A DNA stretch of 64,000 nt from Porites lobata (taxonomy: Eukaryota; Cnidaria; Anthozoa; Scleractinia; Poritidae): the NCBI GenBank assembly GCA_942486035.1, contig CALNXK010000095.1, positions 356,001-420,000 on the forward strand, in the 5' to 3' direction. Of the stretch, positions 24,941 to 36,963 are shown piece by piece; position 1 is the stretch's first letter, and each line of letters starts with the position of its first letter. The translations under genes and the position numbers were made by a program. Under the pieces are notes generated by a model. The model was not told the DNA's origin, searched no databases, and saw nothing but the letters and a program-made list of their open reading frames with translations.

Positions 24941-24954
24941 AGCAGGAGGCCAAA

Positions 24955-25478
24955 CAGAATAACTTTATTTATTTAACCACGGGAACCTTATCACTAAAAA
25001 GTGGTCTTCTAAAGAGCCGTGCACATTAAACTAAGACTTAAAAATAACAAACATTATTGAAAAATCCTATAATAAATGCCTACTAAGAAAATCTTAATGT
25101 ACAATAGCGGAATTAAAACAATTGAAAGTAGTGGCCTGATTAGCCTCAGCTGACAAGCTGTTCTATTTACTGCGCCCCTATAACGAAAACGTTTCTCTAG
25201 GGCCTCAGTGTTCGGTCGCGGAATAAACAGGTTATGCTGCGCACCTCAAAGATTATGCCTATGAATGGTATTAATGCTGGCGAATTTATCAGACAGGTCA
25301 TTCGGGTACAAGGTTATTTACAGTTTTAAACATTAAAGATTTCAGTTGCTTTGCACGTCTGTCAGCGAGGCTATCCCATTTAAGGGCATGAAGAATCGGG
25401 GCAGAGCTGGCATCCCAGCTAGACCCTGTAATTATGCGTGCAGCCCTGTTTTGTAGTTTCTCTAACTTTCGTGAAACT
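24955..25478 (-). mobile_element. LINE 3' fragment, minus strand
   Basis: The minus strand reads LEKLQNRAARIITGSSWDAS, then ILHALKWDSLADRRAKQL, then (after a stop) LSDKFASINTIHRHNL and FRYRGAVN, the usual order of a LINE ORF2 C-terminus. At least two stops interrupt it. The 3' end shows AATAAATAAAG close to 24965. It is a dead copy, only 15 bp past the receptor 2 stop, so it may supply that gene's 3' UTR or polyadenylation region. Confidence 0.75.
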
Positions 25479-25943
25479 GAATTAGTTTGTGTACGTCAGT
25501 ATCTCTTATCTCTGATCAAACTACGAAGGATAATAGGCATTGCCCTTTTTGTGGATGCAAGTGTAACAGTAGACGAAGTTCACTTTCTTTTTCGCTGTCC
25601 TACATACTCTATGATTAGGAATAATTTTTACAATAAAATCAAGACTCTGATTCCAAATATTACCCAGTTACCTGTAAACGTTTTGATCAACGAGCTGATT
25701 AATTCCTCTAATTACTTTATAATATACAATTCATAAAATATATTTCAGCTTGCTTTGATGTTCGTGACAAATTATTCGTGATTAATTCCTGTAATTACTC
25801 TATCAATATACAATTCATAAAATATATTTCAGCTTGCTTTGATGTTCGTGACAAATTATTACCAAAGTAACGTAATGACGTACTTGAACTTGTAATTGAA
25901 CGTGTATGGTCATGCAAATAAAGCTCCTTGTTGTTGTTGTTGC
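25479..25943 (+). mobile_element. LINE 3' fragment, plus strand, with tail duplication
   Basis: A plus-strand frame reads VDEVHFLFRCPTYSMIRNNF, a LINE C-terminal Cys/His tail. Just before it, NRHCPFCG is readable one frame over, so a one-base shift breaks the motif. About 82 bp (25697-25777) is tandemly repeated at 25780-25861 (both contain CATAAAATATATTTCAGC). The 3' end has AATAAAG then (TTG)5 at 25928-25942, a microsatellite tail. It abuts the minus-strand LINE fragment head to head near 25478. Confidence 0.72.
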
Positions 25944-26157
25944 TTATAGAAACTGGAAAGTCGTGCAGTTTACTAATCTTTTCAATGTATAATATTCTAA
26001 CATGACGTTTCTTTCCAGGTGGTTCACTTGGGTTCCTCGGGGTCAATGCCTCCAAAATTTGAGCATTATCTACGTAGCTATTAGCAACAATTTGGAAAAA
26101 TGATCTTCGCCCCATGTAGCGTAATCCAAGACCGTCTTGGATTCTGAATTCCGCGCT

Positions 26158-27510
26158 GGGCAACCGAAAACAACACCTGTAATAAGGTTAATCCGAAGGG
26201 CCCATCGACAATCTGACACAGGAGTTATAACGAACAAGAAGATTCGCCCCTGTGGCGAGAATGGGATTCGAATAAAGAATTAAAAGATTTCCGGTTACCA
26301 GAGAAAAATGCCCGGCTAACACATATTTTGCACGTCTCGCTGCGGTTGTGTTAATCTCCTCGCTTTCAAAGCCCAATACTTTCTCTTAGTGCAAATACTG
26401 TGCATTAAAAACTAAAGGGAACGTCCTTTCACTTTTGAAGTGAGGCAACAATGGTAAGGATTTATTGTATCCCCAACTCTATGCTGCTCTGTTTGAATTC
26501 TAATGTCATTATGAAATTTAGTTGTGGTTATGGAGAAAATCACTGAAAATATGGTTGACTACAGAGCGTGATCTTAATTTTTTTACCATTTGGCTATCAA
26601 AGGTTCTACTCATAAGAGGGCACTGGCCCTATGTCATCTTAGACACACAAATGACCGTAAAATATGAATTCAAGATTTGAACATCAGCTCGTTGGCGATT
26701 TGTCGTTCACTCTCTTCAATTTTCCTCGCCATGTTTATTAAAATTACGCAAGTTTTCTTTGTAGCGGCTAGACTTTGAGGGCGTGATTCCGTTGGGTACT
26801 ATGCCCACAGGTACTTATAGCGAAAGAAAGGTATTCAAATTCAAAATATATATACCATGTAAAACAAAACTCGAGCCTGGCCGACTCTGTTATGTTTGTG
26901 ATGGACAAGAAGCCAAATATTGCTACTATAAAGTAAAAAGTTTGAGAAATCCCCTCAGACTGAAACGTGGTTGACGTTTGGTGTACAGAGAGGTAATCAT
27001 TTAACTTCATTTATAACTATTGTTTCTGTGATGTAAAGCGTTTTAAGGTAGGTTGGTTTGTAGTTGGGACGTACTAAGTTTGTCCTTAAACTGAATTCCC
27101 CACTGGTAAATAGTTTTCCTCTAAGAAGTTCAAATTTTATGGAGTAACCTTTGCAAAGGGTCTACAAATTCAAGCATTTCCACATTTTTCTTTGCTTGTA
27201 TAACCTGTATTTGTAACTCACATGATATCAAGTTTACGAAATGCAACCCTAGGCTACTGAAAATCATGAAACTAAAAACAATCAGCTTCAAATTGTCAAG
27301 TAATCTCCTTTTAAACTTAACTTACCTTTCACTCTGAAAAATCACGAAATTTCGGTAAATATCGGCCTCATCACTTTTGCACAGATTACTTCCTGCTCTT
27401 TTTTGTTCTTTATCTTTCAAATGCAAATTAATAATATCGTTTTTATATTGATTTTTGGTCTTTCCATTGTTTTGTACAGGTTATTTTCAATAAATGGAAG
27501 AGTACCTCAC
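26158..27510 (-). repeat. Left arm of a large inverted duplication
   Basis: This arm is the reverse complement, at high but imperfect similarity, of 28899-29917; for example AATAAGGTTAATCCGAAGGG here matches the inverse at 29866-29887. It carries two extra segments, about 26213-26352 and 26955-27253, that the right arm lacks. It includes, on the minus strand, an inverted copy of the receptor first-exon block with GGTAAGTTAAG near 27320-27327. There is no receptor coding sequence to its left on the minus strand. Confidence 0.8.
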
Positions 27511-28898
27511 ATAACTTAGAGACGTATTGAGAAATTGGGGTCAAAACAATGGAAATTAAATTCTCGGAAATTTACGTTAACAAAAAATAACGCGACTAAA
27601 GTTAACGCGAATTCTGGAAGTTCACATTAATTTCATGAAGCATTAATTTCCTATAACAAGTTACCGTGGATTTTCTTTACAAAGTTTAACTGAACGACCT
27701 ACAGGTACAACTGTCAGCAAGGAAAACAACGCCCTTAATATGTGTCTTTTTCCGCCTTCCTGAAACATCGATGCCATATTCTTGACAGATGTCTTTAACT
27801 GTTGCCATTCGCAACAAGGACAACTCATCTTTTGGCATGTTGCATAATTGAAGCGACTTCATGCATAATAGGGTGCTTTCACCTATTTAAATCTTGCTCT
27901 AAGGAAAGCATGATATTTTCTCTAACTTCTCATAAAGCGTATTCGTTTTCTGCGGCTTCATAATCAGACTCAGCGAAGCAATTCAGAAACTATATAGTCT
28001 CTGACTTGGGCATATATTATTCTTTGGTTTCAGCAAACGACAATTCTTCAAATATGTTGTCTAAACTGTCTTGCTTAATGTGACTAAATTGAATTTCAAA
28101 TTTCTATGCTTGTAAACCCCACTCTCTGTCAAGGAGGAAACAATTATTCATTTCCGACATTTATACCCTACCCACTTCTCTTATGACCGATCCACGGAAA
28201 GGCGCCAGAGAAGAAAAGAATAAAGAATAATAATTGAGTTTCGCGGTCTAATAACCTGTTCAAAACAATAGAAAGGTGCATTTAAACAAATTGAAGATAA
28301 TGGAGAAGAAGTGGAAGATTGGTCCCTTCAAGTGGAGGGTTTAAGTATTGTTCCGCCAATTTTTTCGTACAAAACTTAACAAATAACGCAATGCTTTTTC
28401 TGTTATAAATGTGATCATTGAAAAATTCAAATTCAAATTCAGTCTACTTCGCTTGGGTATATTTTTCGCGCATCTACTTGAATACCGTCCTGGGGGCGGG
28501 TGACTGAGCGTTGAATTCATTTATTATTACAATGAAAAAATAACATTTTCATAGCAAGAGAAATAAAGAGATTGCAATTGCATGCGATGGATAAAAATCT
28601 CACTTCATTACCAAGAAGAAACCAATGAAGCCAAAAACAATGCTGGCCATTCATTTGAAGGCCTTGAGTACTTAAGATTACTGATAACAGATTTGAATAG
28701 CTTTGAATTTCCGTCATTAATATGACCGAACTTTAAGGCCTACGCGCTTGCTCGTTATTTTCAAGAGGTTCGAAGGGGGAAGGCATTATCCGATTTTATG
28801 CGCCTTTCCATTGTTTTAGATCCAGCCATTATTGCTTGTCCACTAAAGCGGAAAAGCAGATCATCATTGTTAATAATGATCTCCTGTTCCACTTTAGC
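27511..28898. other. Spacer between inverted arms; includes start of a receptor upstream module
   Basis: No gene. From about 28430 it aligns with the upstream modules of other receptors: ATTGCATGCGATGGATAAAA, then TTACCAAGAAGAAACCAATGAAGCC, compare 35210, 59625 and 63515. A small hairpin occurs at about 28838-28900 (CCACTAAAGCGG, CCACTTTAGCGAG; AATCATCATTGTTAATAATGAT-like centre). Confidence 0.55.
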
Positions 28899-29917
28899 GA
28901 GCTACTCTTCCATTTATTGAAAACAGTAAGCTGTTCAAAACAATGGAAAGACCCAAAAGCAATATAAAAACCATATGTTTAATCTTAGTTTATTAGGTTG
29001 CATTTGAAAGATACCAAACAAAAAATAACGGGAAGAGCTCTGTGCAAAAGAGGAAGAAGAGATGAGGCCGATATTCCCAGAAATTTCGTGAATTTTTCAG
29101 AGTGAAGGGTAAGTTAACTTAAAAACGAGATTACTTGAAATTTTGAAGCTGATTGTTTTTAGTTTCATGATTTTCAGTAGCGGGGATTTCTCAAACTTTT
29201 TACTTTAAAGTTATAGCAATATTTGGCTTCTTGACCATAACAAAAAATACATGGTATACATGTCTCAATTTAGCAACACTTTTTTTCGGACACCACAATT
29301 TTTTAGTATTGCTGTCTGCGCTGTTGATTTTGAATTTGTCTGCGCTTTTGATTTTGAATTTGAATACATTTCATGCGCCATAGTCAGCGCGGGCATAGTA
29401 CCCAACGGAATCACGCCCTCAAAGTCTTGTCGTGATTAAGAAACCTTGCGTATAATTTCAATAAACAAGGGAAAATTGAATAGAGCGAACGACAAATCGC
29501 CAAGGAGCTGATGTTAAAATCTTGAATTCATGTTTTACGGTCATTTGTGTCTATGATGACATGGGACCCCTGCCTTCTTATGACTAGAACCTTTGATAGC
29601 CAAATGGTAAAAAATTAAGATCACGCTGCATAGTCAACCATATGTTCAGTGATTTTCTCCATATAATCACAACTAAATTTAATAATGACACTAAAATTCA
29701 AGCAGAGTAACACAGAGTTGTCGAAAATACAATAAATCCTTACCATTGTTGCCTCAGTTCAAAAGTGAAAGGACGTTTCCTTTAGTTTTAAATGCACTGT
29801 CATGGTTTGCCGTAAGAGAATGTATTGGGCTTTGAAAGCGAGGATTGATAGCTATTGATTGTTGATGCGCCCTTCGGATTAACCTTATTACGGGTTTTGT
29901 CTAATTTTCAGTTGCCC
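28899..29917 (+). repeat. Right arm of the large inverted duplication
   Basis: Inverse of 26158-27510. It lies just upstream of receptor 3 and contains the candidate first exon and 5' splice site of that gene, so it is probably the original and the left arm the copy (inference). Confidence 0.8.
29000..29112 (+). promoter_or_regulatory. Candidate noncoding first exon and 5' splice site, receptor 3
   Basis: A block shared with the other receptor upstream regions (GTGCAAAAG..., GAGGCCGATATTCCC, GAATTTTTCAGAGTG) ends at AAGG|GTAAGTTAAC, a good 5' splice site with GT at 29109. It would pair with the acceptor ending at 31329, giving a 2.2-kb intron. Transcript evidence is not available here. Confidence 0.45.
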
Positions 29918-31215
29918 CCAAATTACTTTTTGAACATTATTCAAGCTTCATGCTTCAAGTATTTGCGTGTGTACTTGACCCATTAAAAACGAGAAGGATA
30001 ATTTCCCATAAACTACTGTAAAATCATTTTTTGGAGGCTTTTGAAAGTTGTCAGGTTTTTCTCTATTTTTCCTTCTAGTGGTATGAGCTACGTTTAAAAT
30101 AATCACATGACAAAGCACAAAAAAAACCTCACACAATTGCATTGCTTGTGTAACTCTTTCAGTCAGGCGAAATTGTTTTTAATGTCAATTAAAGAAGGTT
30201 TGAGACAAAGAGACGATGTCAATGGCCTTGTAATGGTTTTTAAGAATAACGAGTTGTCGCATTTGTTCTTAAAAAAGGCTTTAAGCAAAGTCTTTCTTTG
30301 CAGTGGGTTAAAGCTTATTAGTTTGACAACACATTTCGCCATGTTGCTCTGACTTGTTCAAGCGTCTGAGCCGAATGATGACGTTACGAAAATCTTGATA
30401 TATTACTTTGAATCGCAATGCATTGTGGGAAGACGTTCATTCCTCCCCTGAGTTTAAACTTTGTTTTAAATAGATTAAAAGTATACACACAGGCGCTTCT
30501 TTCTTTAAGGCTTGGCTAAATCTATATATTATTAAAAATCCGATGTACTTAAGTCTATTTCCCCCGCCTTTGTGTTCTATGACTGGAACAACGAACTACA
30601 GGGCTGTGCGGTCATTGAACTACGGGTTTGTTTATTGAACTGTTTTTTATTTATTGAACTTTTGTGAAGTTATTGAAGTATATTTGTTGGCAAACACTCT
30701 GAAATAAGTTCACCACCTCTGATTGCCCATTTCTTGATTATCCTTTCGTGACAGCCCCGTCTTGATGGGTCACTACGGATGTAACATTTCACTACCAAGA
30801 CATTCTGTATCTCTGACCATGGGTTTCTTCCTGTCACTTGCATCGAGTCTTTCTGTGTCTTCCTATGCCTGGTCAGCTGTAGGATAACAACCCGGGGTTA
30901 CAGGCCATTTACATCGACCCTGCCGGGCGAGAGGCTGCCTTTAGGACTGGCAGTCTCATTCACGCCGTTCTCTAAGTTGTATTTGTCTCTGATTCATCTT
31001 CAGATTTGAACAGCAACTATTTTATCGCTAGACAAATTGCAATTTGGAGTTTGTTCTCCTTGATGGGTTTCCAGGCAAATTTAAAGAATTCCGCCTGCAC
31101 CGTACCGCAACCCTGACAGGGATAGCCGAGGGGCTGCTGGCACTAGCAACGACAGACTCTTGTGGCCGGGGTCGTCCACTTCCTCTTGATAGGCTGAGCT
31201 CCAACCTACTCCATA
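29918..31215. other. Presumed 5' intron of receptor 3
   Basis: No coding exon or element recognised. Confidence 0.4.
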
Positions 31216-31301
31216 TTCATTATTACGATTATAGTTATTATTATCATTATGATGATGATGATTATCATTTTTTGTCATCATCATCATCATCATCATCATC
31301 A
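31216..31301. repeat. Imperfect ATT/ATC microsatellite with hairpin, upstream of receptor 3 acceptor
   Basis: (ATT)n then (GATGAT)n then (CATCAT)n. The GATGATGATGATTATC and CATCATCATCATCATC parts are self-complementary. It ends 28 bp before the splice acceptor. Confidence 0.8.
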
Positions 31302-31366
31302 CAATTTTATCTTTTTTTCGTTTTTGCAGCCTAGCAATCTATAGTTTATTCTATCCTTCATATAAT

Positions 31367-32356
31367 ATGGCGATCAACTCTCAAACCGGATCGAGTTCCC
31401 ATGACCCCCTTGGACGTTCTCGCAGTGAAATTGGTTTGGAAGTGGCCTTAGCTATTCTTATTTGCCTCATGTCCATCCTCGACAACTTATTAGTCGTCTA
31501 TGTTGTCCACAAAGACTCCAGACTCAAGAGCTTAACGAATGTATTCATTCACAACTTGGCATTGACCGACATTTCCTTAGCATCGCTTCACATGCCCTTT
31601 TGGGTAATAACCCTGTATACAGGGACTTGGATTTTTAGCGAGAGGTGGTGTGAGATTCAAGCTGTGATCCAGTGTACGTTAGGACTTGCTTCTATCCTAA
31701 ATATGGGACTTATCGCCTTTAACCGGTATATCCGAGTCGTCAAACCAGCGTTTTACAGGAGACTTTTCCCGAGCAACAGAATGGCACGATTCTACTGCGC
31801 CCTGGTATGGATAGCTTCTTTGCTTCTTACAACACCGCCATTATACGGCTGGGGCAAGATGGCCTACCATCCTCTCTTTGCTGTCTGCACTTTTAATTGG
31901 ACAATCGAGCATATTTCATGGGCCATAGTTACCGTGGGCGGATTGATCAACGGAATAACAGTTTCAATATTTTACTCCTACTACAAGATTTATAAGACTC
32001 TTAAAGAAAGCACTCAAAATCTAAATGCCCACAGCATTCAAGATGGAGCGGCTTCGGGACGTCCTGCAACTGATATCAGACTCCTGAAAACCAGTTTCAC
32101 GGTCGTTTGTGTATTTGTAATAACATGGGGACCAGTGTCTGTTGTAGTGATTGTAGAGACCGCTGGGAGCTTTATCCCCAGAGAGATTTTTATGGCAGCT
32201 GTTTACCTTATGTTTACTAGTAGTTTAGCAAACCCAATTATATACGGGATTATGAATCCACATTTCCAAGGGGCCTTCAAAAGGGCTTTAATTTTTGGTC
32301 GTTATGGTAACAACCAAACAAGTCAGAGTTCTAAAAGAAATAGAGACAAGCCTTGA
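31367..32356 (+). CDS. Class A GPCR, receptor 3 (array paralogue, melatonin-receptor-like)
   Basis: 329 residues in one exon; the ATG lies 37 nt after a CAG acceptor (31327-31329) in a T-rich tract. Seven membrane segments. D39-N40 at the TM1 GN position, D68 (2.50), C95-C174 disulfide pair, N119-R120-Y121 for DRY, W148, PLYGWGK 158-164, WGP (about 254-256) in TM6 without the CW, NPIIY from N289. The N-terminal SSHDPLGRS motif is shared with all array members. Loop 3 has KESTQNLNAHS. The retinal-lysine position holds Phe. NRY and the IYGIMNP tail resemble melatonin receptors, which also use NRY, but they keep NAxxY, whereas here it is NPxxY. It is the first of the six close paralogues; ligand and coupling unknown. 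Confidence 0.92.
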   Translation: MAINSQTGSSSHDPLGRSRSEIGLEVALAILICLMSILDNLLVVYVVHKDSRLKSLTNVFIHNLALTDISLASLHMPFWVITLYTGTWIFSERWCEIQAVIQCTLGLASILNMGLIAFNRYIRVVKPAFYRRLFPSNRMARFYCALVWIASLLLTTPPLYGWGKMAYHPLFAVCTFNWTIEHISWAIVTVGGLINGITVSIFYSYYKIYKTLKESTQNLNAHSIQDGAASGRPATDIRLLKTSFTVVCVFVITWGPVSVVVIVETAGSFIPREIFMAAVYLMFTSSLANPIIYGIMNPHFQGAFKRALIFGRYGNNQTSQSSKRNRDKP

Positions 32357-32520
32357 AGCCAACCTAAATCTCTGAGGCGACAGGAAGGCTAGGAGTAGGC
32401 CATTTGCACAACGGCGTCGTTTTACTACTAGTACTGACAGAACCCATTTCGTGTCTCCCTTCATATTTAAAATTTAATAATCCCTGCGAAGTTTGAATAA
32501 CAATTTAGCCCCAGGTAAGA

Positions 32521-32705
32521 GGACCATGGCTAGACCATGTTCAACCATGGTTTTACCATGGTTGAACACGGTTTCCAGCTATGGTCTACCATGGTTTGGC
32601 ACTGATATAACGATGGTTTGACCATGGTCAACCATGGTCAAACTGTTATGACATAAGCAGGGATCAACCATGGTTGACCATGGTAAAAGAACATGTTAGA
32701 CCATA
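32521..32705. repeat. Cluster of CCATGG palindromes
   Basis: About 185 bp hold at least eight copies of ACCATGGT-like palindromes and half-sites (AACCATGGTTTTACCATGG, TTGACCATGGTCAACCATGG, CAACCATGGTTGACCATGG). Spacing is irregular and units alternate orientation, so it is not a simple satellite. It lies 165 bp after receptor 3. Confidence 0.75.
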
Positions 32706-33167
32706 GTAAGCCCGACTTTGCATAAGAAAGCGAGACCCTTGAGGATTCTGGTAGTAGTAGTCAAAAGATGGCGTCATCGTGGAAATCACCTCTGAGCCTG
32801 CAGAATAGCCGTGATTTCCCTGCTTTATTTCAGGCCAAGCCGTTTATTCAGCACACTCTATACAGCTAGCAAGCAGCTGCTTCGAAAGGAATGCGAATCA
32901 GGCCGCGTCAACAACTGAGAAGGACTTCAAATTAATAAAAGATGATCAAGATATGAAATAATATAAGTAAAAAAATTGCCTCTTTTAAAATCTATACCCA
33001 GCCATGGACAGCAGTTTCGCCCTTGTTAGGACTCATCAGCATGGCAAAGCCAGCACGGTCTCAACGCCCGTCCGATGCGTGATTCTCCACTTTAGAGACA
33101 GGCGCGGCGCAGCCTTGCTCCGTTACAGAAATCGCCCCAAAACCATCGTTCTTATGTGTGAACAGAA

Positions 33168-33468
33168 TACCGTAAAATTCCGAAAATAAGCCCCGGGGCT
33201 TGTATTTTTCAAAGAACCTTTTTGAGGGGCTTATATTCAGAGGGGCTTATGTACCGAGAGAAATTTGCGTTTAAAAATCGATTGGGCTAGCCATATCCTT
33301 GTTCGAAAATTTACCGTTCTCCTTTGTTTCACTTTGTATTTGAGGACAATTTCCAAGTACAAGCCCCCGGGGGCCTATATTTGGAGGGACGATTTAACAG
33401 AGGGTTTTTTGCGTTACGAGTTTTGGGGGCTTATATTTGGAGGGGCTTATTTTCGGAATTCTACGGTA
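33168..33468. mobile_element. 301-bp inverted-repeat element
   Basis: The left end TACCGTAAAATTCCGAAAAT and the reverse complement of the right end, TACCGTAGAATTCCGAAAAT, differ at one base. Both continue into AAGCCCC, and the interior repeats GGGGCTTATATTTGGA. No coding capacity. Flanked by TA if the first and last bases are the duplication. Confidence 0.8.
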
Positions 33469-33825
33469 GGTTTAGAATTCTGCTCGGTATCCGAAAAAAA
33501 TTTATTTTCGCAAATATAGAAGGGAGCCTTCGCCTAACCCTTAAAACCTAATTAGATATTCATTATTTTTATGTGAGTGCGTTGTAGCTATTAAATAATC
33601 AAATTTGCTTTTTATTTAGTTTTAAATTTTTCTTACAACTGCTATGCATATCATTAGTGCCACTGATTATCCCTTACTCTGCTCAAATTCTACTCGAAAA
33701 TGCCTTATTCTGCCGGCAGAATTCTCGCCTTAAAAATTGATTATTCTGCTCGAACTGCCGGCAGAATTTATTCAAGCCTAGAACAGAAGCCTTAAGCTAG
33801 TCCGTATGGTGTGAAAATAGCCTTA

Positions 33826-34210
33826 CCGTCCACACGTATCCGGAGATTTTTGTATCCGCAAATTTTTTTATGCGGATACAAAAATATCTGCGTCCACACG
33901 TAGCGTATACGAATCGTATACGACCGTCCACACGAATCCGATTCGTATCCGGACATCTCAAAGGATTAGTCAACAGAGCATGCGCATTAAGACTGGTTCT
34001 GATACTGTGACGTCAGCGTATACAAAAATATACGGATACGAGCGTCCACACGTATCCGGATACACAGCGTATACAGAAATTTCCACTCTGGAGAGCGTAT
34101 ACAGAACTCTCCGGATACACCGAGCGTATACGGCGGACACTTGTGGACGCTAGGTGTATACGCATAAAAAAATTTGCGGATACAAAAATCTCCGGATACG
34201 TGTGGACGGG
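33826..34210. mobile_element. 385-bp inverted-repeat element
   Basis: The left end CCGTCCACACGTATCCGGAG pairs with the right end CTCCGGATACGTGTGGACGG exactly. Repeats of GTATACG and CGTCCACACG fill the interior. A degraded relative is at 6646-6979. Short open frames in it come from the repeats. Confidence 0.8.
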
Positions 34211-34429
34211 GCCTTCCACTTAGCAAGCATGTTTTTCCTATTAGACTGTATTTATTACGCTAAAAATTTGACTCCAATCAATGGAACTCAAATGCTTTTT
34301 TTGACATATCGTGAATAATCACCGTATCATTGGTTGGGAAAATGTTTTCAAGAGCGTGAGGTTGATAAAAATCATGTCAGCATTTCACGCCATTATACAA
34401 TACTTTGTTCATTCGTTCGCATTCACGGC

Positions 34430-35830
34430 GTAAAATTAAGGCTGAAACGCTTTCCATCTTCGGTCTCTCATTTCGTGATAGAAAATTACGTTTTCACGGC
34501 TAAAAGACAACAAGTTAGGGAGATTTGATTAGTCTGCACATATAAGATCGTGTTTTCAGTTTTTTGTCTAGTTTGGGTAAATTATTTTGTAATATATTAT
34601 ATATGCAAAACAGAGAAAATTGAGGATAAAATGCAGTATTACATGGATGAAAAAGGATTTCCTAAGATTAGAAATTGGACAAGGTAATCAAGAAATTGAA
34701 ATTATCATCTTTTAAAAGAAACTCATTTGTCGTTAACTTAAACATATTCCTTGGTTTCACTTTAGCTCGGTTCTTTTTTCAGCCCAGCAACAGGTGTAAA
34801 ATACAGTAGTAAATTAAAATGGTGAAGCGTAGATGGGAGCTCAGAGGAAAAAAAAATTAGCACATAAACTCTGCGGTTCTCAGTCGCTAAACAAAAGATG
34901 TGGAATAAATTTCATGACTATTAATCGCCTGTCGGCTGAATAAAACAGGATCAATATATATCAGGTATTAAAGTTAATTCTTCACATTAGTGGTTATCAT
35001 TTGTGTTTTCTGGTTTACTCGCTATGGTATATTTTAATCTTGCGTAACTATTAGAACTCAGGGCCAGAAACCCTGCGTTCGCTTTGCAAAGAACATTGAA
35101 CACTTATTAATTGGTAACTGAACGTTTGGAATGTATTTGTTATTACTACGAAAAAGGTACTGACATTAAAAAAATTTAACTTTTTCACAACAAGAGGAAG
35201 AAACTACTTGCATGCGATTAATAAAATCACTTTGTTACCAACAACGCCGAAGACAATAGACCTTTTTAACTTGTACGATTTGTTTCCTTATTTATGACCG
35301 TGTGATGTTATCCTAAAGAACAGTTTCTTCCAAATTTAGTCCTTTCCACGTGCATATGTACGCAAAATTTCTGAAAAGACAAAAGGTTAATCCCTTGAGA
35401 ACATCGTGTGGCCTGATTTGGGAAAACAAAACATAAGCTCAAAAGGTCTATATTGGGCCGTTTATTAGAAGGCAGTCGTGGACTACAAATTAATTTGCTG
35501 TCATTTATCTATCGATAAAAAGATCAGTTTCTTAGAGCTAAAATACTGAAAAGCGATATTACAACCACTATAATGACTATTCATTTGATAGCATTCTTAA
35601 AAGTATACAAAGCAAAACAGAGCAGGAGCCTTCTGCAAAAGTAATGGGGCAAACTTCTTAGACACTTGCTCAGTGTTTCAGATTGACAGGTAAGGTAAGT
35701 TGAAAAGAATTTGTTATTTACCACTTCAAAGCTTACCAATTTGAGTCTTACGATTTCCGGTAAACTAGGCCTACAGTAAACCTGCATTTTTCTCATATCT
35801 TGATAACTTCTCGGTACTATTTTAGGCAAA
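34430..35830 (+). repeat. Receptor upstream module, copy before receptor 4
   Basis: Aligns with 40700-42000, 45780-47200, 50040-50800, 59220-60010 and the window end: CTCATTTCGTGATAGAAAAT, TTAGTCTGCA, TAATCGCCTGTCGGCTGAATAAAACAGGATCAAT, AAAAAGGTACTGACATT, GCATGCGATTAATAAAATCACTTTGTTACC. Similarity is patchy with many small gaps. Confidence 0.65.
35600..35696 (+). promoter_or_regulatory. Candidate first exon and 5' splice site, receptor 4
   Basis: The shared block AGCAAAACAGAGCAGGAGCC runs to GATTGACAG|GTAAGGTAAGT (GT at 35690 or 35695), about 1.25 kb before the acceptor at 36945. Confidence 0.45.
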
Positions 35831-36762
35831 AAAGTAGAAAACGTTTGAATTGATTTAAAAGGTCCCTTTTGAAAATTATTACATAAGAAAATTGAAAGGA
35901 AGGAATACCTGTTCCTTTTCTTTCAGTTCATTTGCTTTTAACTCTTAAAACTGGCTGTATAAACATAGGCGTAGCGTTACTTTTTGAGAACTGTATTACA
36001 CATGCACCACCAAATATAAAAGTTGTGACTGGCACGATAGTTATAGAGTGAAATGAATACTGCGCGGTGGAGTAAACGTAAAACTGCGTTTGGATCCAGC
36101 GGGGACTTTTTAAATATAAATTTTTTATAGTTAACCCTCCCCCTAAAATGATTAATTTGTCTTTTTTAAATTTCTTATTATTTTTTCCACAATTCCTTTT
36201 ACACACCACTGGAAATGAAAACGTTTTTGTAAAGCAAGGACAGGTGCACAGAAATTAATCTGGATAACGAATTGAAGTAAGGAAATTGATGTTTTAGACA
36301 ATATTGACCAAATAATTTTCTATTTCGTGATAATCAATTTTCCACTTTGATGCCAAAATATGACAAAGCAAATCTACTTTTTTGCGAGCTTTAAACTTTT
36401 TCCCAAATCAATCTTCCGATCTCTCTCAGTATCCAGTTCTGTTTTCTGTTTCCTACAGTTTGTGTATTAATTCTGTTTTTATAACCATATTAGGTTCCTA
36501 AATTAGAGGAAATAATCTAGTAGTTTTTTTCCTTAGTCATTTTTGAAACTGAAATGGAAGGATGAGACATGATCTTGTGGCAGAAATGTATTTTAAGAAC
36601 TAATTCTGGCATTCATACCATTTGCCACCACAATCTATTTGGTGTTTCCTTGCAACTTTGTCATGTCCCTTTTTATATGAATTCCACACATTCTACACTT
36701 CGGTTACACATTCTGTTTCTTGATCCTAGCTGGCTTGTAAGATGTGTGGTCTTAACATCGAA

Positions 36763-36927
<165 letters not shown>

Positions 36928-36963
36928 TATTTCATCTTTTTCCAGGCCTTGTCCTCATATAAT

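Noticed and set aside
26210..26352. tRNA-derived SINE in the left arm of the inverted duplication
   Set aside because: GGGATTCGAA on one strand hints at a B box on the other, but I could not build an A box or a cloverleaf. It is an extra segment relative to the right arm and nothing more can be said.
33987..34226. Two overlapping minus-strand frames of about 70-80 codons
   Set aside because: They come from the repeated GTATACG/CCGGATAC units of an inverted-repeat element.
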